From positions 1 to 18,033 of the forward strand of contig USFB01000038.1 in assembly GCA_900553895.1 (NCBI GenBank): 18,033 nt of DNA, given 5' to 3'. Positions within the stretch are counted from its first letter, which is position 1. Each line of letters begins with the position of its first letter. The notes beneath the pieces were generated by a model, which saw nothing but the letters and a program-made list of their open reading frames with translations, ran no database searches and was not told the DNA's origin. Positions 1-6,080 of this stretch are shown here, piece by piece. The position numbers and the translations under genes are program-made. The stretch comes from an uncultured bacterium (lineage in GTDB: Bacteria > Cyanobacteriota > Vampirovibrionia > Gastranaerophilales > Gastranaerophilaceae).

Positions 1-1
1 T

Positions 2-1303
2 TCTCTCTATTTTGAGAGAATACGCCTCCCTGAAAAGCTTTCCGGAACGCCGGAGGCGATGGTAAAGGCCTTAAAAGAGGAAAACGCGGCGCTCGCGGAG
101 GAGAGAAAGAAAATTTCCGAATCCGCTTCCTCCGGACTTGATGAGTATAAGGAAGAGCTCATCAAACTTTACGAAACAGCGAAAAAGAGGCGTGCATATG
201 CCGATGTCAGAAATATGGCGGCACACTCGGACGATTATTTTTACATAGTCGGCTGGATGGGCAAGAAGGACGCGAAGGCCCTCGGCGCAGAGGTGAAGAA
301 CGACCCCGATGTGGCGCTTTTCTACACCGAGAAGCCGGAGAACTTAAAGGGCATCGTTTCACCGCCCACAAAGCTTCGCAACAACCCCGTTTTCAAGCCG
401 TTTGAGATGTTCGTTAAGATGTACGGCTATCCGGAATATAACGAGGTCGACCCGACGCCGATACTTGCGGTGACATACATTCTCTTTTTCGGAATGATGT
501 TCGGCGACTTGGGACAGAGCCTTGTGATCGCACTTTTGGGACTTTATGTCGGATATAAGAAGAATAACGACCTGGCAAAGATACTCGGCATCGTCGGGTT
601 CTCGGGAGCGGTCTTCGGCGTGCTCTACGGCTCGGTATTCGGCCTTGAAAACATAATTCACGGTGTGCTTCCCCCGATGGAGAACATCACGACGCTGCTT
701 ATCGGAACGATCTCGATGGGCGCGGTCGTAATCATCATCGCGATGGGAATTAACATTTTCAATCTTTTTAAGCAGAGAAATTTCGGAGAGATGATATTTT
801 CACATAACGGAATTTCGGGACTCGTATTTTATGTGAGCCTTTTGGTGTTCGCACTTTCCATGCTCGGAATAATTCATGTTCCCGGCACGGTTCCCGGAAT
901 CTTAATTGCCGTAACGCTTATTTTAATGTATCTTTCCGAGCCTTTGGAAAAGCTGGTAAACGGCGAGAAAAACTGGTTCCCCGAAGACAAGATCTTCTTC
1001 GTTCAGAGCCTGTTTGAAATGGTCGAGGTACTTTTAAGCTACTTCTCAAACACGATCTCGTTCCTCAGAATCGGCGCTCTTGCGATCGCCCATGTCGGAA
1101 TGATGAAGGTCGTTGAGGTTTTGGCCGCCGGCGGCGGAGCGAAGACCGTTATCGTTTACATCATAGGCAACATCTTCGTTATGGCACTTGAAGGAATGAT
1201 AGTATGCATTCAGGTTCTGCGTCTTGAATATTACGAGATGTTCAGCCGTTTCTATTCCGGTGAAGGCAGACCTTACGAACCTGTTAAATTAAATATTGAT
1301 TGA
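2..1303 (+). CDS. V-type ATP synthase subunit I, C-terminal part (5' end outside window)
   Basis: Membrane subunit I/a of a V/A-type ATPase, the stator that forms the half-channels for H+ or Na+ against the c/K ring. The reading frame is open to the left edge: in-frame codons upstream of the ATG at 59 give a family-like stretch beginning YFERIRLPEKL, so 59 is probably internal. Counting from that Met, residues 1-125 are the end of the cytosolic coiled-coil/globular domain. After that come about seven hydrophobic segments, including ILFFGMMFGDLGQ (141-153) and SNTISFLRIGALAIAHVGM (330-348), which holds the family's essential channel arginine (R337). About 430 residues are visible against roughly 650 in the family, so about 200 N-terminal residues are missing. 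It ends with a normal family-like C terminus (GEGRPYEPVK). GC content and codon use are clearly higher than in the rest of the window. The subunit K gene usually found next in the operon is absent. Confidence 0.93.
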   Translation, partial: SLYFERIRLPEKLSGTPEAMVKALKEENAALAEERKKISESASSGLDEYKEELIKLYETAKKRRAYADVRNMAAHSDDYFYIVGWMGKKDAKALGAEVKNDPDVALFYTEKPENLKGIVSPPTKLRNNPVFKPFEMFVKMYGYPEYNEVDPTPILAVTYILFFGMMFGDLGQSLVIALLGLYVGYKKNNDLAKILGIVGFSGAVFGVLYGSVFGLENIIHGVLPPMENITTLLIGTISMGAVVIIIAMGINIFNLFKQRNFGEMIFSHNGISGLVFYVSLLVFALSMLGIIHVPGTVPGILIAVTLILMYLSEPLEKLVNGEKNWFPEDKIFFVQSLFEMVEVLLSYFSNTISFLRIGALAIAHVGMMKVVEVLAAGGGAKTVIVYIIGNIFVMALEGMIVCIQVLRLEYYEMFSRFYSGEGRPYEPVKLNID

Positions 1304-1650
1304 TAATTCCTCAAAGTACTAGGTGAACAAAACTTTTTAGTATAATTAATCAAAAAATCTGTTACTAATTCAGAAAATTCAATTTTATCAAACTTGTTTA
1401 ATGTCGGTATAAATATTCCAAACTTTTCGTCTTTTTGTTTTTTAGAATTTGAACTTTGTATAATGTCCTTAATCATAGTTGGGATATGTTCAACATAAAT
1501 ATATCCTTGCGTATCTTGTTTTAAAGTTCCATTTTCAACTAATTCATTCAAGCATTTCTCTAAACTTTCTTTCTCCATTTCCGCGAGTAAAAATATTTCA
1601 TCAAAAGTAAATGCTTTTAATTTTTTAGATAAATAAATTATTTTTTCCAT
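1273..1650 (-). CDS. Mobile-element protein, 3' truncated at the junction; winged-helix-like N-terminus
   Basis: Third gene of the element, not recognised as a family. Residues 1-50 (KIIYLSKKLKAFTFDEIFLL onward) look like a winged-helix unit: two helices, a recognition-type helix, then a short beta wing (GTLKQDTQGYIYVE). Residues about 88-114 (FSELVTDFLINYTKKF, then SPSTLRNYQ) resemble the start of the SAM-like core-binding domain of tyrosine recombinases, but no catalytic part is present. The last nine or so codons and the stop lie antisense to the V-ATPase gene, so the true C terminus is probably lost at about 1304. A strong Shine-Dalgarno (AGGAGTT at 1654-1660) sits five bases from the ATG and overlaps the stop of the ATPase gene, indicating a translationally coupled operon. 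Function is unknown; a transposition accessory or regulatory role is a guess from position. Confidence 0.55.
   Translation of the reverse strand: MEKIIYLSKKLKAFTFDEIFLLAEMEKESLEKCLNELVENGTLKQDTQGYIYVEHIPTMIKDIIQSSNSKKQKDEKFGIFIPTLNKFDKIEFSELVTDFLINYTKKFCSPSTLRNYQSIFNLTGS
1290..1330. other. Composition breakpoint / probable sequence junction
   Basis: GC-rich V-ATPase coding sequence stops at the TGA at 1301-1303 and AT-rich mobile-element sequence starts at once, with no terminator or intergenic spacer. The minus-strand gene arriving from the right reads across the junction into the antisense of the V-ATPase gene and stops after about nine chance codons. No Mu-type TG...CA end or copy of the GTTCC sites seen near 4764-4932 is recognisable here. 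This fits an assembly misjoin or an illegitimate recombination better than a clean transposon end. Confidence 0.6.
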
Positions 1651-1658
1651 AACAACTC

Positions 1659-2348
1659 CTATTGAGATAATAACTGTACGTCTTTAATGTGAATTTCATC
1701 TATATCGTTTGATTTTGCAAAGGTTTCGGCTTTGTTTATAATCTTCACTAACTGTCTGAATCTATTTCCGGATTTATAGACATATTCTATTGCATTGTCA
1801 TCAAATTTAACTTCAGACAATTCTGTAATTAAATTTTTAACATCATCTTTAAAAAATGGTTGATAATGCAAGATCTCAGACAATCTATCGTATAAATGTT
1901 TGTATCGTTTTAACTTTTTATCTGCTAAGCTCATACCGATTAAAATTATTGGTGTATGCGTTCTATCGTGGATATCTCGCAACATTTCAATGGCAGATTT
2001 TTCTTGCGTAAGATAATCAATTTCATCAACAATAATTATTCTTGGTTTTTTGATTAATTCTCTTACAATTTGGTCAAAAAGTTCAGATGTTCTGTAACTT
2101 GGAGTATCACCGAGTTCTTTTATGATTTCTTCAAGTAACCACCTTGTAGACATTGATTGCTTTGCACTAACATAAATTGCATCACTTTGATGATTTGCAA
2201 CCCACCATAACGCAGTTTGAGTTTTTCCAAGCCCAGGTTCTCCGTAAACTAAAACCATACCTGGAACACCTTCTGCTCTGGTTTGCAAATTTGTAGTCAT
2301 AGTGATGAAGTTTTTCACATTTTTAGTTTTTACAAATATATTTTTCAT
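1659..2348 (-). CDS. MuB/TnsC-like AAA+ ATPase, transposition target-selection protein
   Basis: AAA+ ATPase of the MuB/TnsC class. In this family it binds target DNA as ATP-dependent filaments and stimulates the partner transposase. Visible motifs are Walker A GEPGLGKT (36-43), Walker B IIIVDE (104-109), a sensor-1-like strand TPIILIGM (132-139), and an Arg in HLYDRLSE (R155) as candidate sensor or arginine finger. The C-terminal helical lid includes GNRFRQLVKIINKAE. At 229 residues it is shorter than Mu B (312), largely because it lacks the N-terminal HTH domain, and resembles the compact ATPases of Mu-like prophages. It begins three bases after the transposase stop and its stop overlaps the Shine-Dalgarno of the next gene, so the three genes form a tight operon. 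Its own ribosome-binding site is weak (GAGAG), which suggests coupling to the transposase. Confidence 0.9.
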   Translation of the reverse strand: MKNIFVKTKNVKNFITMTTNLQTRAEGVPGMVLVYGEPGLGKTQTALWWVANHQSDAIYVSAKQSMSTRWLLEEIIKELGDTPSYRTSELFDQIVRELIKKPRIIIVDEIDYLTQEKSAIEMLRDIHDRTHTPIILIGMSLADKKLKRYKHLYDRLSEILHYQPFFKDDVKNLITELSEVKFDDNAIEYVYKSGNRFRQLVKIINKAETFAKSNDIDEIHIKDVQLLSQ

Positions 2349-2351
2349 TCT

Positions 2352-4301
2352 TTAACTCTCACTTGTTTCATATATTAATTTATATTCTACTGACTTTTTA
2401 TAATCTTCAATCCAACTTATTTCTTCTGTAGTCTGATTTACTTTTTTCTTTAAATAATCATATTTTTCAAATTTATTATGAAAAATTGGTTCTTCTTCAA
2501 TTTTTTCAGATTCTTCAAAAGCTTCGCTGTACTTGTCTTGTTTCATTTTTGGTTCATAATCAAAAACATCTGTTTCAAGTAAAGGAATATAACCATTTTC
2601 TCTTTTTAAATATTTTAAATATTCATTAGCTGTTTGTTGTTCAAGTCGTTTTTGTTGTTTTACTCTTTGTTTAAAATCTTCAATATCTTTTGCAGAGCCT
2701 GTATAATTTACTAAAGGATTAATGGCATCTAATCTTTTAGCAACGCAGATAAATTCACCAGCAAGTGTATAAACTTTTACGAAAGATAAATCAAACAAGC
2801 TATATTTAATTAAAACTTTTTTCTTTAGTCCGTATAAAGCTTCATCATAATAGTCTGATTTTAAAAATCTTATGCCATTTCTTCCAATACTTTTAATTTC
2901 TGAAACCATCATCATATCGTCTAGTTGATTAAAACCAAGTAAACAACCTTTTCCTTCCTCAAGAACCTCACCAATAGTTTTTCCCTCTACATTTGGGCAA
3001 GGTTGAGCATAGTGAAAGCATAACCATTTATTTAACAACATAATAACTTCTTGTATTGTTGGAATATATGGATTATGGTGTTTTTTATGAAATTTCTCAT
3101 TTCTTTTTAGATACGCGGGTTGGTCGTTAATATTTGCACCAACAAATGATGGTAATAACCTTTCAAAACTATCTTGCATTTCTCTAAAAAATCGTTCAAT
3201 AGTTTTAGCTTTCGCATTGTATGGTAATGCATAAATTGGAGTTATACCAAGACTTACAAATAATCCATTAAATTCTTCTGTGTCATTAAAATATTTTGAT
3301 TTAAAAGCTTTTCCATTATCTTGGTACAAGTATTTAGGGTATTTTTGCAAATTCATAATTGAATTTCTTAAAGCTGAAGCTATACATTGAGTATTTTCTT
3401 CTAACATTATTTCAAACCCAACTAACCCTCCAGATTTCCAATCTTGATATCCGACTAATGTTGGTCTACAAGGTTTACCGTCAAATGGATTTATAACTTG
3501 AAAAGCAAGTCTATGTCCATCACCAACTAGAACATCACCAACTTCTAATTTTGAAGGATCTCTTTTTATATATGGCACAACTTTTTCTCTAAGAGCTTTT
3601 GAGCCTTCTCTTGAAAATACCCATAAATCATAATGTTCTGCAATATATTTTTTAGCAAATCTTCTATATGTCATTTCACAAGAAAATTCTGTTATACCTT
3701 TTTCTTTTAATAGATGTTGGGTTAATTTTATAGCTTTACCAACACTTGTTTTATTTGGATGAAGTAAGAAATTTATAAAAATTTCTTGTTCTTCTTTTGA
3801 TAAACCAGAGGTTTTCTTGTTATGAGAAACATATTTATTTAATAATGCTCTCCAATCATAATTATTATCTTTCAGTTTCTTTTCCCAACGTAACATAGTA
3901 CAAGGGCTTATTTTATCAATTTTATAATATACATCACCATATTCAGGAGAGTTTTTATAAATTTTCATAAAATCCTTTACAGATTGAATTTTTGTGCCTT
4001 TGTAATATTTGAAAAATTGTTGCCAACTTGTTACTAAATTAAATTTAGTCAAGGCTTTCTTTTTGTTTTCTTCTGTATATACTGTTGGAAGATTTGATTT
4101 TCTATCTATATATTTTTCTTTTTCTAGGATTTTGAAAGCTTCAAGTTGCCAATCTTCTCGTAAAGACGAAATTGGAATTCTATGATAGCGTCCCTCTTTA
4201 AAACTTGGTAATTTCCCTTGGTAAATAGATTTTCTAATATATCTTTCAGAAAGTCCTAATATGTCAGCTAATTCTACTGTAGTAATCCAATCTCTATTCA
4301 T
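2352..4301 (-). CDS. Mu-like DDE transposase (MuA family)
   Basis: Catalyses strand cutting and strand transfer of the element ends. Residues 1-50 form a winged HTH of the Mu DNA-binding type (ELADILGLSERYIRK, wing GRYHRIPISSL). Residues about 80-240 are helical DNA-binding regions that probably bind the end sites. The RNase H-like core shows D261 (VGDGHR), D328 (YQDNG) and E369 (TIERFF). The D-D spacing of 67 residues equals that of Mu A (D269-D336); the D-E spacing of 41 is shorter. Residues about 490-530 look like the Mu transposase C-terminal beta-barrel. A charged tail (560-649) probably contacts the ATPase. The length of 649 is close to Mu A (663). The start is supported by AAAGGA at 4308-4313, six bases from the ATG. 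It is divergent from the Mor-like gene across 154 bp holding iterons. The catalytic triad is intact, so it is probably functional. Confidence 0.93.
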   Translation of the reverse strand: MNRDWITTVELADILGLSERYIRKSIYQGKLPSFKEGRYHRIPISSLREDWQLEAFKILEKEKYIDRKSNLPTVYTEENKKKALTKFNLVTSWQQFFKYYKGTKIQSVKDFMKIYKNSPEYGDVYYKIDKISPCTMLRWEKKLKDNNYDWRALLNKYVSHNKKTSGLSKEEQEIFINFLLHPNKTSVGKAIKLTQHLLKEKGITEFSCEMTYRRFAKKYIAEHYDLWVFSREGSKALREKVVPYIKRDPSKLEVGDVLVGDGHRLAFQVINPFDGKPCRPTLVGYQDWKSGGLVGFEIMLEENTQCIASALRNSIMNLQKYPKYLYQDNGKAFKSKYFNDTEEFNGLFVSLGITPIYALPYNAKAKTIERFFREMQDSFERLLPSFVGANINDQPAYLKRNEKFHKKHHNPYIPTIQEVIMLLNKWLCFHYAQPCPNVEGKTIGEVLEEGKGCLLGFNQLDDMMMVSEIKSIGRNGIRFLKSDYYDEALYGLKKKVLIKYSLFDLSFVKVYTLAGEFICVAKRLDAINPLVNYTGSAKDIEDFKQRVKQQKRLEQQTANEYLKYLKRENGYIPLLETDVFDYEPKMKQDKYSEAFEESEKIEEEPIFHNKFEKYDYLKKKVNQTTEEISWIEDYKKSVEYKLIYETSES

Positions 4302-4355
4302 TTTTAATCCTTTATTTTTTATATTAAAAATATTTAAAATCAGATAGAGTGTAAT

Positions 4356-4436
4356 TTCTAGAACTTCAGTATATTGAACAATTCATTATTTGATTCAATA
4401 ATTATTCTAGTAGAAATTTCTAGTATAAAATTCTAG
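4356..4436. promoter_or_regulatory. Operator array: three 13-bp iterons plus one palindromic half-site
   Basis: In the 154-bp divergent region, TTCTAG occurs at 4356, 4405, 4418 and 4431. The last three are spaced exactly 13 bp apart and share the form TTCTAGTannAAA. The distal copy is the palindrome TTCTAGAA. The array covers the -35 region of the rightward gene and lies upstream of the transposase. This is the layout expected for repressor or activator operators controlling both promoters, comparable in position to the Mu O1-O3 operators. The binding protein is inferred to be the Mor-like product or a regulator outside the window. Confidence 0.6.
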
Positions 4437-4449
4437 TTTGTGATAATAT
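4418..4449 (+). promoter_or_regulatory. Candidate promoter of the Mor-like gene
   Basis: A -10-like hexamer TAATAT (4444-4449) or GATAAT (4442-4447) lies 6-8 bases before the ATG at 4456. With TAATAT, transcription would start at the A of the ATG. The -35 is poor and overlaps the second and third TTCTAG iterons, suggesting activator dependence or autoregulation. There is no Shine-Dalgarno sequence. Confidence 0.4.
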
Positions 4450-4455
4450 AAATTT

Positions 4456-4758
4456 ATGAATGAAAAAGAACCAGGCTGGATGAAATATTTAACAGAAGAC
4501 TCCATTGAGGATTGTGAATTACTCGACCTTATTAAATTAATTGGGTTTGAAGCAACTAAAAAACTAATGTTAAAACATGCTGGAGTACCAATATTAATTC
4601 CAAAATCTGCCACAAGTAAATATAAACATCAATACATTCTTGATAACTATGACGGTACTAAAAAATCTCGAATGAAACTAGCTTTGGAATGTAATATTAC
4701 AGAAGGTTATGTTTATAAAATTATAAAACAATATAAAAAAGATAAATTAGATAACTAA
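4456..4758 (+). CDS. Mor-family transcription regulator of the Mu-like element
   Basis: Small 100-residue DNA-binding protein matching the Mor/C transcription activator pattern of Mu-like phages. An N-terminal dimerisation segment (ELLDLIKLIGFEATKKLMLK, 21-40) is followed by the typical short strand GVPILIPK (43-50). A C-terminal helix-turn-helix spans about 66-92 (SRMKLALECNITEGYVYKII). In Mu, Mor activates middle transcription from inside the phage. Here the gene is divergent from the transposase and lies nearest the element end, the place taken by the Mu repressor c. It may therefore act as the switch regulator through the adjacent 13-bp iterons; that role is inferred. The start is the ATG at 4456; no Shine-Dalgarno is visible and the promoter -10 lies directly upstream. 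The family assignment rests on pattern recognition of one short protein. Confidence 0.72.
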   Translation: MNEKEPGWMKYLTEDSIEDCELLDLIKLIGFEATKKLMLKHAGVPILIPKSATSKYKHQYILDNYDGTKKSRMKLALECNITEGYVYKIIKQYKKDKLDN

Positions 4759-4763
4759 TGTTT

Positions 4764-4962
4764 GGTTCCATTAAGTGGTTCCGTAAGAAAGTATAAATAT
4801 ATAAAGAATTTATTTAAATTATCAATCCACTTGTTAGAAAATAATTTTTGCTAAGATTATTTATATAAAAGAATTATATGATATTTTAAGTAAAAATAAT
4901 TGTTCCAAAATGCAATAAAAGTTCCGTAAAAATTTTTATGTAAAAAATCAAACATCATGACA
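4764..4962. repeat. Probable transposase-binding sites at the element end (GTTCC repeats)
   Basis: GTTCCGTAAgAAA at 4778 recurs as GTTCCGTAAaAAT at 4921. Each is preceded by a second GTTCC (4765 and 4902; spacings 13 and 19). Two paired sites about 140 bp apart just inside an element end resemble the multi-site attL of Mu-type elements. The presumed end is the ACA at 4960-4962, about 30 bp beyond the last site. Binding and the exact end are inferred. Confidence 0.5.
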
Positions 4963-5087
4963 CCCTAAAAACTCTTACTTGGTCGGAAGTTTTGCATATG
5001 TTATAAATATCAAATCATGTGTTGTTTTACAGCAATTATGTAAACTTTATATACTTTTCTGAAACAAAATTCAAAATACTCAAAACG

Positions 5088-5323
5088 GACAAATTCCAAA
5101 TTCGCAAACCATTTGTCTTATACCTTTAAGACTCCCTAAACACACTAATAACAAGAATTTGTATCTAACTTTTCCAAATTCGCATACTATCCGTCTGACC
5201 CTCAAAAGAGTAATTTGACCGTTTTGACGGACACATGGTTTGCGAATTTCCGACCCCTCAAACGCCCTAAACTAGCCAACTTTTCCAAATTCGCATACCA
5301 TTCGACTTTCGCAAACCACTCAT
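5088..5323. repeat. Intergenic cluster of a ~25-bp repeat in both orientations
   Basis: Core TTCCAAATTCGCAWACYAT occurs at 5094-5112, 5172-5190 and 5283-5301 (+). An inverted copy lies at about 5235-5252 and a partial copy TTTCGCAAACCACTCAT at 5307-5323. A less conserved NYGTCT tail follows the core. The word TCAAAACGGWCAAATT occurs at about 5078 and, inverted, at about 5214-5229. The first copy is framed by GACAAAT/ATTTGTC. Spacing is irregular and there is no open reading frame. The cluster fills most of the 4963-5362 non-coding stretch. Its function is unknown; protein-binding sites or remnants of a small mobile repeat are possible. Confidence 0.6.
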
Positions 5324-5362
5324 CTATTTACAGCTAACAATCGAACTTCTGAAACAGGCATT

Positions 5363-5391
5363 AAAAAAGGGCTTGAAGCTAATTCTTGCCC
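5363..5391 (-). terminator. Rho-independent terminator of the tRNA-Asn transcript
   Basis: On the minus strand GGGC...GCCC arms (5391-5388 with 5372-5369) plus an inner GAA/TTC pairing form an interrupted hairpin. It is followed directly by six T residues (5368-5363). It lies about 16-44 bases downstream of the tRNA 3' end. Confidence 0.6.
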
Positions 5392-5406
5392 TAATAATAG
5401 AAAAAA

Positions 5407-5478
5407 CTCCCCAGGTTGGACTCGAACCAACAACCTACCGGTTAACAGCCGGTTGCTCCGCCATTGAGCTACTGAGGA
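5407..5478 (-). tRNA. tRNA-Asn (anticodon GTT)
   Basis: Complete 72-nt cloverleaf on the minus strand. The acceptor stem TCCTCAG pairs with CTGGGGA (one G-U) and the discriminator is G at 5407. The D arm is GCTC/GAGC. The anticodon stem ACCGG/CCGGT encloses loop CTGTTAA with anticodon GTT. The T arm is GTTGG-TTCGAGT-CCAAC. The 3' CCA is not encoded; the gene is followed by a run of T and then a terminator, so CCA must be added by nucleotidyltransferase. It is a monocistronic unit with its own promoter upstream. Confidence 0.95.
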
Positions 5479-5502
5479 TTATTTCAGTTTATTTAATTGT
5501 TT

Positions 5503-5554
5503 GTGAGCTCCATTCTCGCTTCAGTCTGCCTCCGCTCGTTTGAAGTAACCTCAC
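5503..5554 (-). other. Structured 5' leader of the tRNA-Asn precursor
   Basis: A locally GC-rich island between the tRNA promoter and the tRNA holds nested inverted repeats: GTGAG/CTCAC (5554-5550 with 5507-5503) and CTTCA/TGAAG (5545-5541 with 5523-5519). The predicted transcription start (about 5554) coincides with the first base of the outer arm. The role is unknown; RNase P would remove it. Confidence 0.35.
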
Positions 5555-5560
5555 TTAATT

Positions 5561-5588
5561 ATAATAACAAATAAATTTTTTTTGTAAA
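5561..5588 (-). promoter_or_regulatory. Promoter of tRNA-Asn
   Basis: On the minus strand TTTACA (5588-5583), a 16-bp A/T spacer and TATTAT (5566-5561; overlapping TATAAT at 5563-5558) form a sigma-70-type promoter. It lies about 80 bp upstream of the tRNA, with start predicted at 5551-5554. Confidence 0.6.
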
Positions 5589-5673
5589 GAGCTTTTTTTA
5601 TTTTTTTGAAAATTAGTATATTTAAAGTATATTCAAAGCTTTTTGCCCTCAATTTCCCACTCAAAACGTAAAA

Positions 5674-5702
5674 TTCAATAAAAAATAAAATTGTGCTAAT
5701 AT
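5674..5702 (+). promoter_or_regulatory. Promoter of the Mini-RNase III gene, placed for a leaderless mRNA
   Basis: Weak -35 TTCAAT (5674-5679), 17-bp spacer and -10 TAATAT (5697-5702). The predicted start is base 5709, the A of the ATG. No Shine-Dalgarno sequence is present. Confidence 0.45.
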
Positions 5703-5708
5703 ATAACT

Positions 5709-6080
5709 ATGCAAAAAGAAATCATGCCACTTAGAAATTACGCACATATCGGCGATGCTGTTTGGGAAGTTTTTGTTAGAGATTATACAATTCTGCAAAC
5801 ATCTAATTCAAAGCTTTTACATAAAATTACAACTGACCGTGTGAAAGCATCTTTCCAAAAAGACATGCTCGAGTTTATCATGCCAAATCTGACAGAAGAA
5901 GAGCATGAGCTTGCAAGACGCGGACGAAATTTACCGATTCCCGTAGCAAGACGCTCTATTCAGCATGAGTATAGACCTGCTACTGCGTTTGAAGTGCTTA
6001 TTGGGTTTTGGTATATGCATGACAAACCAAGGCTTGATGAAATTTTGGCGATGATAAAAAACACAGAGTTTTTTAGTTAA
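5709..6080 (+). CDS. mrnC: Mini-ribonuclease III (MrnC)
   Basis: Small RNase III-like endonuclease lacking the dsRNA-binding domain. In Firmicutes it matures the 3' and 5' ends of 23S rRNA; plant and cyanobacterial relatives process rRNA or introns. The 123 residues form one RNase III fold, the usual length for the family. The signature YAHIGDAVWE (11-20) holds catalytic D16. KLLHKITTDRVKAS (35-48), LTEEEHELARRGRN (61-74) and ATAFEVLIGF (91-100, with acidic E95) are all typical of Mini-III. The start at 5709 is favoured because a -10 hexamer ends six bases upstream and the N terminus has family length. The 3' end overlaps the convergent TPR gene by eight bases, so the two transcripts are antisense at their tails. 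In many bacteria mrnC neighbours cysS; that is not so here. Confidence 0.93.
   Translation: MQKEIMPLRNYAHIGDAVWEVFVRDYTILQTSNSKLLHKITTDRVKASFQKDMLEFIMPNLTEEEHELARRGRNLPIPVARRSIQHEYRPATAFEVLIGFWYMHDKPRLDEILAMIKNTEFFS

Larger units (their letters stand above)
1304..4962 (-). mobile_element. Left part of a Mu-like transposable element or prophage (truncated)
   Basis: The gene order matches the left end of phage Mu and its relatives. A divergent small DNA-binding regulator lies next to the end, followed inward by a MuA-type DDE transposase, a MuB-type AAA+ ATPase and a further gene. The outer end is placed near 4962, just beyond paired GTTCC sites and at the trinucleotide ACA. This boundary is an estimate because no target-site duplication could be matched. 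The other side is cut at about 1304, so structural phage genes, if there are any, are not in the window. It could be a full transposable prophage or a smaller Mu/Tn7-like transposon. The element is very AT-rich and its transposase and third gene have good Shine-Dalgarno sequences. Confidence 0.72.

Noticed and set aside
359..661. Minus-strand frame of 100 codons inside the V-ATPase gene
   Set aside because: It is antisense to a well-supported conserved protein and shows no family features.
1295..1320. Mu-type TG end of the element next to the V-ATPase stop
   Set aside because: TGATAATTCC begins with TG, but none of the GTTCC sites seen at the other side is present, and a gene of the element runs through this point. 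It cannot be excluded entirely.
4407..4613. Minus-strand frame of 68 codons over the Mor-like gene
   Set aside because: It overlaps the start of the Mor-like gene and the iterons, has no ribosome-binding site, and the opposite strand has a recognisable domain.
1273..4962. CRISPR-associated transposon (type V-K or Tn7-like) beside a tRNA gene
   Set aside because: The transposase and ATPase fit loosely, but there is no TniQ, no Cas effector and no CRISPR array in the visible part. The N-terminal HTH and Mor-type regulator point to a Mu-like element. The missing left part prevents full exclusion.
5088..5323. Possible CRISPR array formed by the TTCCAAATTCGCA repeats
   Set aside because: Spacing is irregular (78, 111 and about 25 bp), one copy is inverted, copies differ from each other, and no cas genes are present.
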